Below, in pieces: positions 1-8,417 of a DNA stretch of 64,000 bases. Below the pieces are notes generated by a model. The model saw only the letters and a program-made list of their open reading frames with translations, was not told the DNA's origin and searched no databases. Each line of letters opens with the position of its first letter. Within the stretch, counting starts at the first letter, position 1. This DNA comes from Alphaproteobacteria bacterium SS10 (GTDB lineage: Bacteria > Pseudomonadota > Alphaproteobacteria > TMED2). A program made the translations under genes and the position numbers. Where the stretch lies: contig JAHCML010000003.1 in assembly GCA_019192455.1 (NCBI GenBank), positions 1,189,848 to 1,253,847 of the forward strand. Reading direction: 5' to 3'.

Positions 1-945
1 AGTGCGATTGCAGCCTTGAGCAGCGCGGTTAGTGCCGGACGCCTGCACCATGCCTGGATGATTACTGGGCCTGCCGGTGTTGGTAAGGCGACGCTGGCAT
101 ATCGTTTTGCCCGGTATCTCTTGGCCGGACAGCGGGATGAGCAAGACCAGACCCTAGCGGTTCCGATGGAAGACCTGGCGGTCCAGCGCGTTATCGCTGG
201 TAGCCACGGCGATTTGCTGACGGTTGAGCGTGGCTTTAACGAGAAGACCGGTAAGGCACGGACAGAGCTTCCGGTTGAGCAGGTAAGGAAGATCGCACCG
301 TTTCTGCAGTCTACTGCTTCCGAGGGCGGCTGGCGGATTGTCATCTTGGACGATGCGGACACAATGAACCGCTCTTCCCAGAACGCACTTCTGAAAGTTT
401 TGGAAGAACCGCCCGCTAAAGCGCTGTTATTGCTAATCTCTGCGCATCCAGAGCGGCTGTTGGCCACAATCCGTTCCCGCTGTCGCCAGCTGCCCCTGGA
501 GCCCTTAGGGGCTGACGCTCTAACCGACGCAGTCTCAAAGCTCAGCAACGGCGAGATCGACAGCGGCACGACAGAGCGTCTTGCATCCTTGGCGGGTTAC
601 GCCCCAGGCCAAGTGCTCAAGCTATGGCAGGCAGAGGTGCCGGCGATGCTGGAGGACTTTGAGGCAGCATTGGCGCCCGAGGCCAGCGATATCCGACAAC
701 GTCTGGCCACCAATCTGGGCCAAGACCCATCCCGATGGGCCTATTTCGAGGCGATTGCAAAAGGCTGGCTGCACAATGCCGCCCAAACCCAGGCTCGCGC
801 CAATGGCGCGCTTGATCCGCTCTTTGCCTTATGGGACAAGACCGGCCAATCCTTGAGCAACGCTGAGATCCGCAGCTTGGATCGCCGCTTGGCGGCTTTA
901 GTACTGCTCGAGACCCTCTCTGGTCATGCCGCCTCCGTCGGTTAA
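1..945 (+). CDS. holB: DNA polymerase III subunit delta' (5' end cut by window edge)
   Basis: Clamp-loader subunit that helps place the beta sliding clamp on DNA at the replication fork. The frame is open from base 1, so the start lies outside the window; the TTG at 16 is internal, because the residues before it continue the family's usual N-terminus. Seen: P-loop GPAGVGKA early in the chain, the run LHHAWMITGPAGVGK, a sensor-like LEEPP, and the SRC motif (TIRSRCRQLPL) that supplies the arginine finger in clamp loaders. The C-terminal half is helical and poorly conserved, as usual for delta'. metG follows after 30 bases, as in many alphaproteobacteria (where tmk often precedes). Family assignment is secure; only the missing N-terminus is uncertain. 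Confidence 0.93.
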   Translation, partial: SAIAALSSAVSAGRLHHAWMITGPAGVGKATLAYRFARYLLAGQRDEQDQTLAVPMEDLAVQRVIAGSHGDLLTVERGFNEKTGKARTELPVEQVRKIAPFLQSTASEGGWRIVILDDADTMNRSSQNALLKVLEEPPAKALLLLISAHPERLLATIRSRCRQLPLEPLGADALTDAVSKLSNGEIDSGTTERLASLAGYAPGQVLKLWQAEVPAMLEDFEAALAPEASDIRQRLATNLGQDPSRWAYFEAIAKGWLHNAAQTQARANGALDPLFALWDKTGQSLSNAEIRSLDRRLAALVLLETLSGHAASVG

Positions 946-975
946 TCTCGAGCAACCTTATCTGGCATTTTCGCA

Positions 976-2535
976 ATGAAACCAAATTACTACATCACGA
1001 CGCCGATCTACTATGTGAATGATAGCCCGCATATTGGCCACGCATACACGACCCTGGCCTGTGATGTGCTGGCGCGGTTTAAGCGTCTCGATGGTTATGA
1101 AGTGAAGTTCCTAACCGGGACCGATGAACACGGTCAGAAGGTGCAGAAATCTGCAGAGGCCGCCGGTATCGCACCGCAAGCCTTCACCGATAAAGTCAGC
1201 CAGAACTTCCGTGATCTAACCGGGCTTCTGAACTTCTCCAATGATGACTTCATCCGCACGACCGAAGAGCGGCATCGCAAGGCGTGTCAGGCACTGTGGC
1301 AAAAGCTGGTGGAGCAGGGGGATATCTACCTTGGCTCCTATGCCGGGTGGTACGCGGTTCGGGATGAGGCGTTCTATCAAGAAGATGAGCTGACGGATGG
1401 GCCCGACGGCACCAAGATTGCGCCCTCAGGCGCGGCTTGTGAATGGGTTGAGGAGGCGAGTTACTTCTTCAAGCTGTCCGCTTGGCAGGATCGGCTGCTC
1501 AAATTCTACGAGGACAACCCTGACTTCATCATGCCAACCGCCCGCAGGAACGAGGTTCTGAGCTTCGTTAAGGGGGGGCTCAAAGACCTGTCGGTGTCTC
1601 GCACCACCTTTGATTGGGGTGTGCCGGTGCCCGGCGATGATGATCACATCATGTATGTATGGCTGGATGCCCTGACCAATTACATCACGGCCATCGGCTA
1701 TCCGGACACGGAAAGCAACGATTATTCAAAGCTTTGGCCTGCTAACCTGCATATGGTTGGCAAGGACATTCTGCGCTTCCACGCGGTCTATTGGCCGGCC
1801 TTCCTGATGGCGGCCGAGTTGGCGCCACCCCAACGGGTTTTTGCCCATGGCTGGTGGACCATTGAAGGCCAGAAGATGTCCAAATCCCTGGGCAATGTGG
1901 TTGCGCCAGCGGAGTTGGTTGAAACCTATGGCCTGGACCAGACCCGCTACTTCCTCCTGCGTGAGGTGCCATTTGGGAATGATGGCGATTTCTCACGTCG
2001 TGCCATGTTTGCCCGAGCTAACGGTGAATTAGCCAATGACATAGGCAACTTAGCGCAGCGTGTTCTGTCCATGATCCATAAGAACTGCGATGGGCAAGTG
2101 CCTGAGCCTGGTACCTTCGACGCCGCCGACCAAACCCTACTGGGTGCGGCTGATGCGATGCTTGGTACGGTACGGGATCATTTGGACGCACAGGCGTTCC
2201 ATAAAGCGCTGGAGGCGATTTGGCAGGTGGTTGGTGACGCCAACCGCTATGTTGATGATCAAGCCCCATGGGGCTTGAAGAAAACCGACCCTGAGCGGAT
2301 GAAGACGGTGCTTTACACCCTGGCAGAGACGATCCGAAGCCTCTTCATCATGTGCCAGCCTTTCATGCCTGATTCTTCCGCGAAGCTATTGATGCAGCTG
2401 GGTTATAGCGATGGCGCGGTAGAGTTTGATGCCTTGGGTGAGGGGGGTCGTTTGAAGCCCGGCACACCAATCGATAAACCGCAGCCAATCTTCCCACGGC
2501 TGGAGCAGCCTGAAGAAGGGGCGGCAGGGGCCTAA
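976..2535 (+). CDS. metG: methionyl-tRNA synthetase
   Basis: Charges tRNA-Met with methionine in the cytosol. The 519-residue protein has the class I signatures: PHIGH at residues 18-22 and KMSKS at 300-304, with the anticodon-binding helical domain after it (WG in QAPWGLKK). The zinc-knuckle insert lacks the usual cysteine pairs; its place holds YAGWYAVRDEAFY, the form known from the zinc-free or short-knuckle MetG branch common in alphaproteobacteria. There is no C-terminal tRNA-binding (OB-fold) extension. The ATG at 976 is 30 bases after holB, and tatD begins 5 bases after the stop, so the genes are probably co-transcribed. Confidence 0.97.
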   Translation: MKPNYYITTPIYYVNDSPHIGHAYTTLACDVLARFKRLDGYEVKFLTGTDEHGQKVQKSAEAAGIAPQAFTDKVSQNFRDLTGLLNFSNDDFIRTTEERHRKACQALWQKLVEQGDIYLGSYAGWYAVRDEAFYQEDELTDGPDGTKIAPSGAACEWVEEASYFFKLSAWQDRLLKFYEDNPDFIMPTARRNEVLSFVKGGLKDLSVSRTTFDWGVPVPGDDDHIMYVWLDALTNYITAIGYPDTESNDYSKLWPANLHMVGKDILRFHAVYWPAFLMAAELAPPQRVFAHGWWTIEGQKMSKSLGNVVAPAELVETYGLDQTRYFLLREVPFGNDGDFSRRAMFARANGELANDIGNLAQRVLSMIHKNCDGQVPEPGTFDAADQTLLGAADAMLGTVRDHLDAQAFHKALEAIWQVVGDANRYVDDQAPWGLKKTDPERMKTVLYTLAETIRSLFIMCQPFMPDSSAKLLMQLGYSDGAVEFDALGEGGRLKPGTPIDKPQPIFPRLEQPEEGAAGA

Positions 2536-2540
2536 CACCG

Positions 2541-3326
2541 ATGTTGATCGATAGTCACTGCCATCTCGACTTCCCCGATTTCGAGACAGATGGGCTGGGC
2601 ACCGTACTAGATCGTGCGCGTGAGGCCGGGGTTGGGCATTTCCTGACCATCTCAACCCGTCTTACGACCGTTGAGAAGCTGGCCGCCATAGCCGCCGCCC
2701 ATGACGATGTCTCACAGACAATCGGCATTCACCCCCATCATGTCGCGGAGCAGGGGGTACCAACGGTTGAGCGGCTGGTTGAGCTAGCCCAGGGCCCTGA
2801 CGTCATCGGTATCGGCGAGAGTGGTCTCGACTATTACTACGATAAGAGCCCGAGAGATCAGCAGGCTGAAAGCTTCCGCGCCCATTGCAAAGCCTGCGTG
2901 GAGGCTGATCTGCCCTTAGTCGTCCATGCCCGGGACGCAGATGAGGATGTGGCGACAATCCTGAAAGAAGAGAGCCAGGGCGGCAAGTTACGCGGAATTC
3001 TTCATTGCTTCTCGAGTGGGCGTGGCCTGGCGGAGGCCGGACTAGATCTCGGCTTTTACATCTCATTCTCTGGCATCTTGACCTTCAAACGCTCTGAAGA
3101 GCTTCGCGATCTCGCGGCTGACATCCCAAAGGATCGGTTATTGGTTGAAACCGATGCACCCTACCTGGCGCCAACACCCTATCGCGGCAAACGTAATGAG
3201 CCCGCCTATGTTGTTGAAACTGCAAAGGTTTTGGCCACCGTCATGGCGATGGAGCCAGAAGATCTAGCAAGGCAGACGACTGAGAACTTCAAACGGCTGT
3301 TCCGGCTGGACGGGGCCGCAGCATGA
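2541..3326 (+). CDS. TatD family metal-dependent hydrolase / DNase
   Basis: Predicted TIM-barrel metal-dependent hydrolase of the TatD/YcfH family; members have 3'-5' exonuclease or DNase activity. Seen: DSHCHLDF at the N-terminus (metal ligands H6 and H8), GESGLDYYY (ligand Glu), LVVHARDADED (His), LHCFSSG (His) and VETDAPYLAP (Asp), that is, the full ligand set, in 261 residues, the normal family size. The start is 5 bases after metG and the stop overlaps the next gene by 4 bases, so it sits inside a tightly coupled holB-metG-tatD-MBL unit that recurs in this class. The exact substrate cannot be read from the sequence. Confidence 0.93.
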   Translation: MLIDSHCHLDFPDFETDGLGTVLDRAREAGVGHFLTISTRLTTVEKLAAIAAAHDDVSQTIGIHPHHVAEQGVPTVERLVELAQGPDVIGIGESGLDYYYDKSPRDQQAESFRAHCKACVEADLPLVVHARDADEDVATILKEESQGGKLRGILHCFSSGRGLAEAGLDLGFYISFSGILTFKRSEELRDLAADIPKDRLLVETDAPYLAPTPYRGKRNEPAYVVETAKVLATVMAMEPEDLARQTTENFKRLFRLDGAAA

Positions 3327-4123
3327 GAGCCAGCCCGCCTGACGGCATGCTTAGGGTCACCGTTTTGGGCTGTGGTGGCTCAACCGGTGTGCCGGTCATT
3401 GGCAATGATTGGGGTGATTGCGATCCCAATGATCCCCGAAATGCCCGTACCCGTGCGTCCCTCCTAATTGAGGGGGCCGGGACTAGCATTCTCATTGATA
3501 CCTCGCCAGACATCCGAACCCAGCTTCTGAGAGAGGAGATCGGGCGGTTTGATGCGATCCTGTTTACCCATCATCACGCCGATCATACCAATGGTCTTGA
3601 CGATCTAAGGCCGGTTTCCTGGCGGAACCGAGGGCCGGTGCCCATGTATGCCTCGGCTGAGACGCTTGAGGATATGGGTAAGCGCTTTCCCTATATTTTT
3701 GCTGAGCAGTCTGGCGCTGCTGGAAAGCTCTATAAGCCGTTTGTTACCGTGAACGAACTGGCACCAAGCCAACAAATCGGTGGCCTTCAGGTGCAAGCAT
3801 TTGAGCAGGATCACCACACCTGCACCTCTATGGGCTTCCGGATCGGTAGCTTTGCGTATTCAACCGACGTTGCCAGGCTAGATGAGGCTGCTTTTGCCGC
3901 GCTTGAGGGGCTTGATACTTGGATTGTGGACTGCACGCGGCGAGAACCGCACCCATCCCACGCCCATATGGACCAGACCCTAGAGTGGATTGAGCAGGTG
4001 AAGCCTAAGCGGGCGATCCTGACCCATATGAACTTCACCATGAACTTCGCCGATATTGATGCGGAAACACCAGCCCATGTGCAGCCAGCCTATGATGGCC
4101 TTAGCATTGATGTGCCGCTTTAG
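3323..4123 (+). CDS. MBL-fold metallo-hydrolase (PhnP-like)
   Basis: Metallo-beta-lactamase fold hydrolase of 266 residues, predicted cytosolic. Metal-binding motif HHHADH at residues 83-88, preceded by a strand and the SPDIRTQLL segment; later His/Asp ligands are in FEQDHHTCTSMGFRIG, STDVARLDE and ILTHMNF. The glycine-rich start (LGCGGSTGVPV) is like that of PhnP and related phosphoribosyl cyclic phosphodiesterases, but the gene sits next to tatD rather than phosphonate genes, so a phosphonate role is not implied. Its ATG overlaps the tatD stop by 4 bases (ATGA), a sign of translational coupling, and recQ begins at the base after its stop. Confidence 0.9.
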   Translation: MRASPPDGMLRVTVLGCGGSTGVPVIGNDWGDCDPNDPRNARTRASLLIEGAGTSILIDTSPDIRTQLLREEIGRFDAILFTHHHADHTNGLDDLRPVSWRNRGPVPMYASAETLEDMGKRFPYIFAEQSGAAGKLYKPFVTVNELAPSQQIGGLQVQAFEQDHHTCTSMGFRIGSFAYSTDVARLDEAAFAALEGLDTWIVDCTRREPHPSHAHMDQTLEWIEQVKPKRAILTHMNFTMNFADIDAETPAHVQPAYDGLSIDVPL

Positions 4124-6199
4124 ATGGACGCTGCAACCCAAGCCCTTAAAGAGGTTTTTGGCTTTGACGGCTTTCGGCCTGGGCAGGCTGATATCGTTTC
4201 AGCCCTGATGTCTGGCGGCGATGTTTTCGCTGTCATGCCAACGGGCGGTGGTAAGTCACTCTGTTATCAGCTGCCCTCCATTGCCCGCCCAGGCCTCACC
4301 GTTGTTATTTCCCCCCTAGTTGCGTTGATGCGAGACCAGGTGGCGGCCCTGCAGTCCGCCGGTGTAGCGGCGGCAGCCCTGTCGTCGGGCAATACGGATG
4401 AAGAGAACTGGCAGGCGCGTCAGGCCTTGGAAGAGGGTGCGCTTAAGCTGATCTATCTAGCCCCAGAACGTTTGGGCAGTGCGTCTGGTCTCCTAAGGCG
4501 TGCCGGTGTCACCATGATCGCGGTTGATGAGGCCCATTGTGTTAGCCAATGGGGCCATGATTTCCGCCCTGACTACCTCCGCATCAGTGAACTTCGCGAT
4601 AGCTTGGGCGAGGGCGGTGATCAACCAGTCCAGATGGCGGCATTTACCGCCACCGCCGACCCGGCAACCCAACAAGAGATCATTGATCGTCTGTTTAAAG
4701 GTGAGCCGAAGACCTTTATCCAGGGCTTTGATCGGCCAAACCTTTCCTTAGCCTTTGAGCCAAAGAACCAGCCCCGTGATCAGCTTCTCAAGTTCATTAA
4801 GGAACGCAAGGGCTTATCCGGCATTGTGTATGCCGGTACTAGAAGCAAGACAGAGGTTCTAGCCAAGGCGCTGAATGATCAGGGAATTCCGGCGATTGCT
4901 TATCATGCGGGCCTAGATCCACATCTGCGGCGGGAGCTGCAGGATCGGTTTCAGCGAGAAGATGGGTTGGTGACCTGCGGCACCATTGCCTTTGGGATGG
5001 GCATCGATAAGCCTGATATTCGGTTTGTCGTCCATGCCGACCTGCCCAAGACCATTGAGGGCTATTATCAAGAGATTGGGCGTGCCGGCCGTGATGGTGC
5101 GCCAGCGGACACCCTGACCCTCTACGGCATCGACGATATCAAGCTGCGCCGCATGCAAATTGATGAGGGCGCGGGCAGTGCTGAGCATAAACGCTTTGAG
5201 CATCAGCGGTTTAACGCCCTGATGGCGTTAGCGGAGGCACCGACATGCCGCCGTCAGGCGCTATTACGATACTTTGGTGAGGTTCTGCCCGAACCTTGCG
5301 GCAACTGCGATATCTGCCTTAACCCACCACAGATGATTGACGGTACAGAGGTGGCGCAGAAGGCTCTTTCCGCCATGTATCGGACCGATCAACGCTTCGG
5401 TGTTGAGTACCTGATCAAGATTTTGCTAGGCGATGCCGATGAACGCATTCGTTCCAATAAACATGATGAATTACAGGTGTTTGGCCTAGGTACTGAATTA
5501 ACCAAGGACCAATGGCGTCAGGTGTTCAGGCAGTTATTAGCGCTGGGGTTTGCACGGATCAGCCGCGAACGCCAAGGTGGCTGGATGATTGAGGATGCAG
5601 CGCGCCCAGTCTTGCGCGGTGAGCAATCTGTTCAGTTTCGCGCAGATGCCATGGCGAAGCGCAAAACCAGCAGCACAGGCCGCGGTAGCGCTAAAGCGCT
5701 GTTGGATGAAGATGATGAACCGTTGTTAAGCGCCTTAAAGGTTGTCCGCCGACGGTTAGCAGAAGCGCAGAACGTGCCAGCCTATGTCATTTTTGCGGAT
5801 CGAACGCTCTTGGACATGGTTCGTATCAAGCCACAGACGCTAGATGATCTGACGCTCTGCCATGGCGTGGGCGCTAAGAAGCTTGAGCGATACGGCGCTG
5901 AGTTTCTGGCCGCACTTAAAGGCGATGAGATTGCGGTTCAGGAACATCCAAGACGGATTAAGGCTGCAGCGGCTGGCGAGGGTGCGTTGTTTGATGCGTT
6001 GATGGATGCGCAGCGAGAGCTGCAATACGGCGATGACGGAACTGGAAAGCCGATGACATGTACCCAAGCCGTGATCGCCAGGATCATTCAACGACGGCCG
6101 GATAGCCTAGAGGCGTTAGCGGCAGTATCTGGCGTAGGGGAAGCCAAGGCGGATCGGTTCGGGGATCGATTTTTGACGATCTTAAGAGAATACTTGTAG
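4124..6199 (+). CDS. recQ: ATP-dependent DNA helicase RecQ
   Basis: 3'-5' superfamily 2 helicase for recombination and fork repair. Order in 691 residues: Walker A PTGGGKS near 39, DEAH at 135-138 with the RecQ aromatic-rich loop (SQWGHDFRPDY), helicase C-terminal lobe ending in GRAGRDG, zinc-binding Cys at about 375, 392, 395 and 398, winged-helix RQC region, and an HRDC domain at about 530-600. A further block at about 622-691 (ending LAAVSGVGEAKADRFGDRFL) looks like a second HRDC-type helical domain, so the protein is longer than the one-HRDC E. coli form. The ATG directly follows the stop of the MBL gene with no spacer. No plus-strand gene follows; the transcript probably ends in the gap before 6366. 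Confidence 0.96.
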   Translation: MDAATQALKEVFGFDGFRPGQADIVSALMSGGDVFAVMPTGGGKSLCYQLPSIARPGLTVVISPLVALMRDQVAALQSAGVAAAALSSGNTDEENWQARQALEEGALKLIYLAPERLGSASGLLRRAGVTMIAVDEAHCVSQWGHDFRPDYLRISELRDSLGEGGDQPVQMAAFTATADPATQQEIIDRLFKGEPKTFIQGFDRPNLSLAFEPKNQPRDQLLKFIKERKGLSGIVYAGTRSKTEVLAKALNDQGIPAIAYHAGLDPHLRRELQDRFQREDGLVTCGTIAFGMGIDKPDIRFVVHADLPKTIEGYYQEIGRAGRDGAPADTLTLYGIDDIKLRRMQIDEGAGSAEHKRFEHQRFNALMALAEAPTCRRQALLRYFGEVLPEPCGNCDICLNPPQMIDGTEVAQKALSAMYRTDQRFGVEYLIKILLGDADERIRSNKHDELQVFGLGTELTKDQWRQVFRQLLALGFARISRERQGGWMIEDAARPVLRGEQSVQFRADAMAKRKTSSTGRGSAKALLDEDDEPLLSALKVVRRRLAEAQNVPAYVIFADRTLLDMVRIKPQTLDDLTLCHGVGAKKLERYGAEFLAALKGDEIAVQEHPRRIKAAAAGEGALFDALMDAQRELQYGDDGTGKPMTCTQAVIARIIQRRPDSLEALAAVSGVGEAKADRFGDRFLTILREYL

Positions 6200-6236
6200 C
6201 TAAGTCATTGCCCTGAAGTCATATATCGTATTTTCC

Positions 6237-6250
6237 ATAATATATATTAT
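6237..6250. repeat. AT-only 14-base palindrome
   Basis: ATAATATATATTAT is a perfect palindrome in the gap between the convergent ends of recQ and the thiamine diphosphokinase gene, within a locally AT-rich stretch (about 6216-6250) in otherwise GC-rich DNA. No role is proved. It could be part of a transcription end or a protein-binding site. Confidence 0.5.
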
Positions 6251-6264
6251 CAGCATTGCCGATG

Positions 6265-6367
6265 AGGTTCAGGGACCCCGACTATGATCAGTCGGATGCT
6301 CAGTAATAACACCTGCCCTCAAAAATCGATAGTTACTGGCTAGCGGTTATCTCAATCCCCTGAACCT
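6265..6367. other. branched inverted-repeat element (possible structured RNA or bidirectional terminator)
   Basis: A perfect 10-base inverted repeat, AGGTTCAGGG at 6265-6274 and CCCTGAACCT at 6358-6367, encloses two further hairpins: CCGACT/AGTCGG at 6278-6283 and 6290-6295 (6-base loop), and CAGTAA/TTACTG at 6301-6306 and 6333-6338. Together they could fold as a three-way junction of about 103 nt. The far arm overlaps the thiN stop codon by 2 bases. There is no clear U-run on either strand, so a normal intrinsic terminator is not shown. Which strand, if either, is transcribed as an RNA is unknown. Confidence 0.35.
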
Positions 6368-7028
6368 AGTTTGTTCTAGCCAATGTCATCGACCAGGACG
6401 GCCCCAGCTTAGCCGGTGCTTGAGCCAGTACAGCTCGGTCTGAGAAACTAAGGGTTATAGGGCTTTGCGAAACCTCGTTTGAGATGCTTACCGCCTTGCC
6501 CATGGCCATTGACCATCCGTTAATCGGCCATCTGAGACCAGCTGAGGTTAAACAGTCTGTCGGCACCAAAGGCATTAATGATATCTGCGTACCGGTTGGC
6601 AGATCGATCTGGGTATCTCCAACGGGCACAATCGTGCTGATGCTGAACTCATCCATTAATGTGACGTGATGTTCTGGATATCTAAGCATCACATCAAGAA
6701 CCGCCAGATAGTGATCTGAACGCCCGCCGGTGAAGCCAACGGCCAGATAGATACCAGCGCCAAAGTGTTTCAGCGCCTTCTCAAAATCTGTTGTGTCCTG
6801 GTCAGTTAAGGTGATTTCCTTAGGGGGTGTGCCAGGCCACATAAGGTCTGGGGGAACGGAATCCATATCACCAAGAATGGTGTTTGGCGTGATGCCGGCT
6901 GTATGAAGATGAGCGGTGCCACCATCTACCCCAACAATCTGTCCAGACAAGGATACAGCCTCTTTGAGGACAGCAGGGTCAACTGGCCCACCGCCAACAA
7001 GAGTGGTTATCTGATCATTAGACGCCAT
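6366..7028 (-). CDS. thiN: thiamine diphosphokinase
   Basis: Transfers pyrophosphate from ATP to thiamine, giving thiamine diphosphate, the cofactor of the pyruvate dehydrogenase E1 encoded further along. Seen: VGVDGGTAHL, the acidic GDMDSVPPD loop, DQDTTDFEKAL, and GGRSDHYLAVL, the ordered signature motifs of thiamine pyrophosphokinases. The C-terminal beta-sandwich part is less conserved. I chose the ATG at 7028, 7 bases after an AGGTG; an in-frame GTG at 7037 directly after the lipoprotein stop would add three residues. About 220 residues, normal length. It follows the lipoprotein gene with almost no gap, so they are probably one transcript. Confidence 0.88.
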   Translation of the reverse strand: MASNDQITTLVGGGPVDPAVLKEAVSLSGQIVGVDGGTAHLHTAGITPNTILGDMDSVPPDLMWPGTPPKEITLTDQDTTDFEKALKHFGAGIYLAVGFTGGRSDHYLAVLDVMLRYPEHHVTLMDEFSISTIVPVGDTQIDLPTGTQISLMPLVPTDCLTSAGLRWPINGWSMAMGKAVSISNEVSQSPITLSFSDRAVLAQAPAKLGPSWSMTLARTN

Positions 7029-7037
7029 TCTCAGCAC

Positions 7038-7436
7038 CTACCGAAGTGGTGGTAGCCGTTCAGGTTCTGGTAAGGCCTCCCCCTGCTCTGCCAATAAGCG
7101 CTCGGTTTCTGGGCGGCTTAGCAAGGGAAGTGTGGGCGGCTGAACCCCGTTGATGTTGGCCCCGGCGCACTGGAACTCTGCATAGCCGATGCCGTTCAGT
7201 GTGTAGACCTGTCCCAAAAGATAAGGCTCAAGGGTTAGCGCGATACTCTGGCAGTACTGTTTGGCAGCGCCCCGCACAAAGCCAAAGGCTGGGCCTTCGA
7301 ACTGCTTATCAAACGCGAAAATGGCACGGCCACGGTCTTCATGAACCTGCTGGATGGCGAGCTTCTGGGCGCATCCAGCAAGGGCGATACCGGCCATAAC
7401 GACCAAACCAGCCTGAAAAGGTGCCCTGAACCCCAT
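7038..7436 (-). CDS. small lipoprotein of unknown function
   Basis: I do not recognise this family. From the ATG at 7436 the protein has about 132 residues, opening with a lipoprotein signal: a short basic start, the hydrophobic run AGLVVMAGIALAGC and a lipobox LAGC with the acceptor Cys at residue 22. The mature part holds two more Cys (QYCQSI and FQCAGA) that could form a disulfide, and a proline-rich, Leu/Glu-rich tail. A frame extension to 7484 exists but would put about 16 charged residues before the signal peptide, so I rejected it. It lies just upstream of thiN on the same strand and is divergent from mazG. Location is probably a lipid-anchored periplasmic protein; function unknown. 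Confidence 0.72.
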   Translation of the reverse strand: MGFRAPFQAGLVVMAGIALAGCAQKLAIQQVHEDRGRAIFAFDKQFEGPAFGFVRGAAKQYCQSIALTLEPYLLGQVYTLNGIGYAEFQCAGANINGVQPPTLPLLSRPETERLLAEQGEALPEPERLPPLR

Positions 7437-7546
7437 ATGCCTGTTCCCTGCCCGCTTTGCCGGGGCGCAATCATCTCTTGCCATTCAGACGCTAGCATGT
7501 GAACTCGGGCCTAGATCATCCCCACCTTGTTTCGGAGTGCTTTCCC

Positions 7547-8395
7547 ATGACTGCTGAGACCCAGCCGCATCAGAACGGTTCGGAAATGAAGGCCGCAAAT
7601 ACGGATCAGCTTCGGCCAATCGATGATCTACTTGAGATTATGCGTCGCCTACGGGCGCCTGGCGGTTGCCCATGGGACCGGGAGCAGGATTTCGCCTCTA
7701 TCGCCCCTTATACGATCGAAGAAGCCTATGAGGTCGCTGACGCGATTGCGCGGGACAATATGGGCGACCTGCAGGATGAGCTGGGCGACCTACTTCTCCA
7801 GGTAGTCTTTCACGCACAAATAGCGGATGAGAAATCATCTTTTAATTTCAATGATGTAGCAGTGCATATTGCAGAAAAGATGCGGCGCCGCCATCCCCAT
7901 GTTTTTGGCAATGTCGATGCGGACAATCCGTCTGCGGTCAAAGATGTCTGGGAGACCGAGAAGGAACGTGAGCGGGCGGCTAAGAATGACACCAGTGTCC
8001 TCGACGGCGTTGCCTTGAACCTTCCTGCTCTATTACGTGCCCAGAAGATTTCAAAGCGGGCCGCCCGAGCCGGGTTTGATTGGGACAACGTCTCACAGAT
8101 CTTCGATAAGCTGTTGGAAGAAAAGCAGGAACTGGAAGAGGTAATCGAAGATGGTGCGGATCAGGCGGCATTAGAGGAAGAGCTGGGCGACATGTTGTTC
8201 GTTATGGTGAACCTCGCCCGCCGTCTGGATATCGAGGCTGAAACCGCACTCCGCAACGCGACAGTGAAGTTTGAGCGCCGGTTCCGGTCGATAGAACAGC
8301 AGCTGGCCGATCAGGGCCAGCCGCTGGGTCAGGCTGATATGAATGCCATGCAGGCTGCCTGGGAAGTAGCCAAACAGGCTGAGAAGAATGGCTAA
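7547..8395 (+). CDS. mazG: nucleoside triphosphate pyrophosphohydrolase MazG
   Basis: Hydrolyses (d)NTPs to monophosphate and PPi, a house-cleaning or stress enzyme. Two tandem MazG domains are visible: GGCPWDREQDF...TIEEAYEVADAI...DELGDLLLQVVFHA in the N-terminal half and LEEELGDMLFVMVNLARRL in the C-terminal half, each with the EExxE/ExxD metal-binding pattern. The ATG at 7547 sits about 10 bases after GGAG and is preferred over a GTG at 7499. The result is about 282 residues, near the family size. In many relatives mazG follows hflX directly; here it is on the opposite strand to hflX with an oxidoreductase gene between. Confidence 0.95.
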   Translation: MTAETQPHQNGSEMKAANTDQLRPIDDLLEIMRRLRAPGGCPWDREQDFASIAPYTIEEAYEVADAIARDNMGDLQDELGDLLLQVVFHAQIADEKSSFNFNDVAVHIAEKMRRRHPHVFGNVDADNPSAVKDVWETEKERERAAKNDTSVLDGVALNLPALLRAQKISKRAARAGFDWDNVSQIFDKLLEEKQELEEVIEDGADQAALEEELGDMLFVMVNLARRLDIEAETALRNATVKFERRFRSIEQQLADQGQPLGQADMNAMQAAWEVAKQAEKNG

Positions 8396-8417
8396 GAAGA
8401 AGCGCTAAACCGCTGGC

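Noticed and set aside
6355-6390. TPP riboswitch-like string (CCCTGAACCTAG...) next to the thiamine diphosphokinase gene
   Set aside because: It lies at the 3' end of the gene and on the wrong strand, and the CUGAGA core and second arm of a THI box are missing.
8388-8408. Tiny frame MAKKKR overlapping the mazG stop
   Set aside because: Only six codons; no support for expression.
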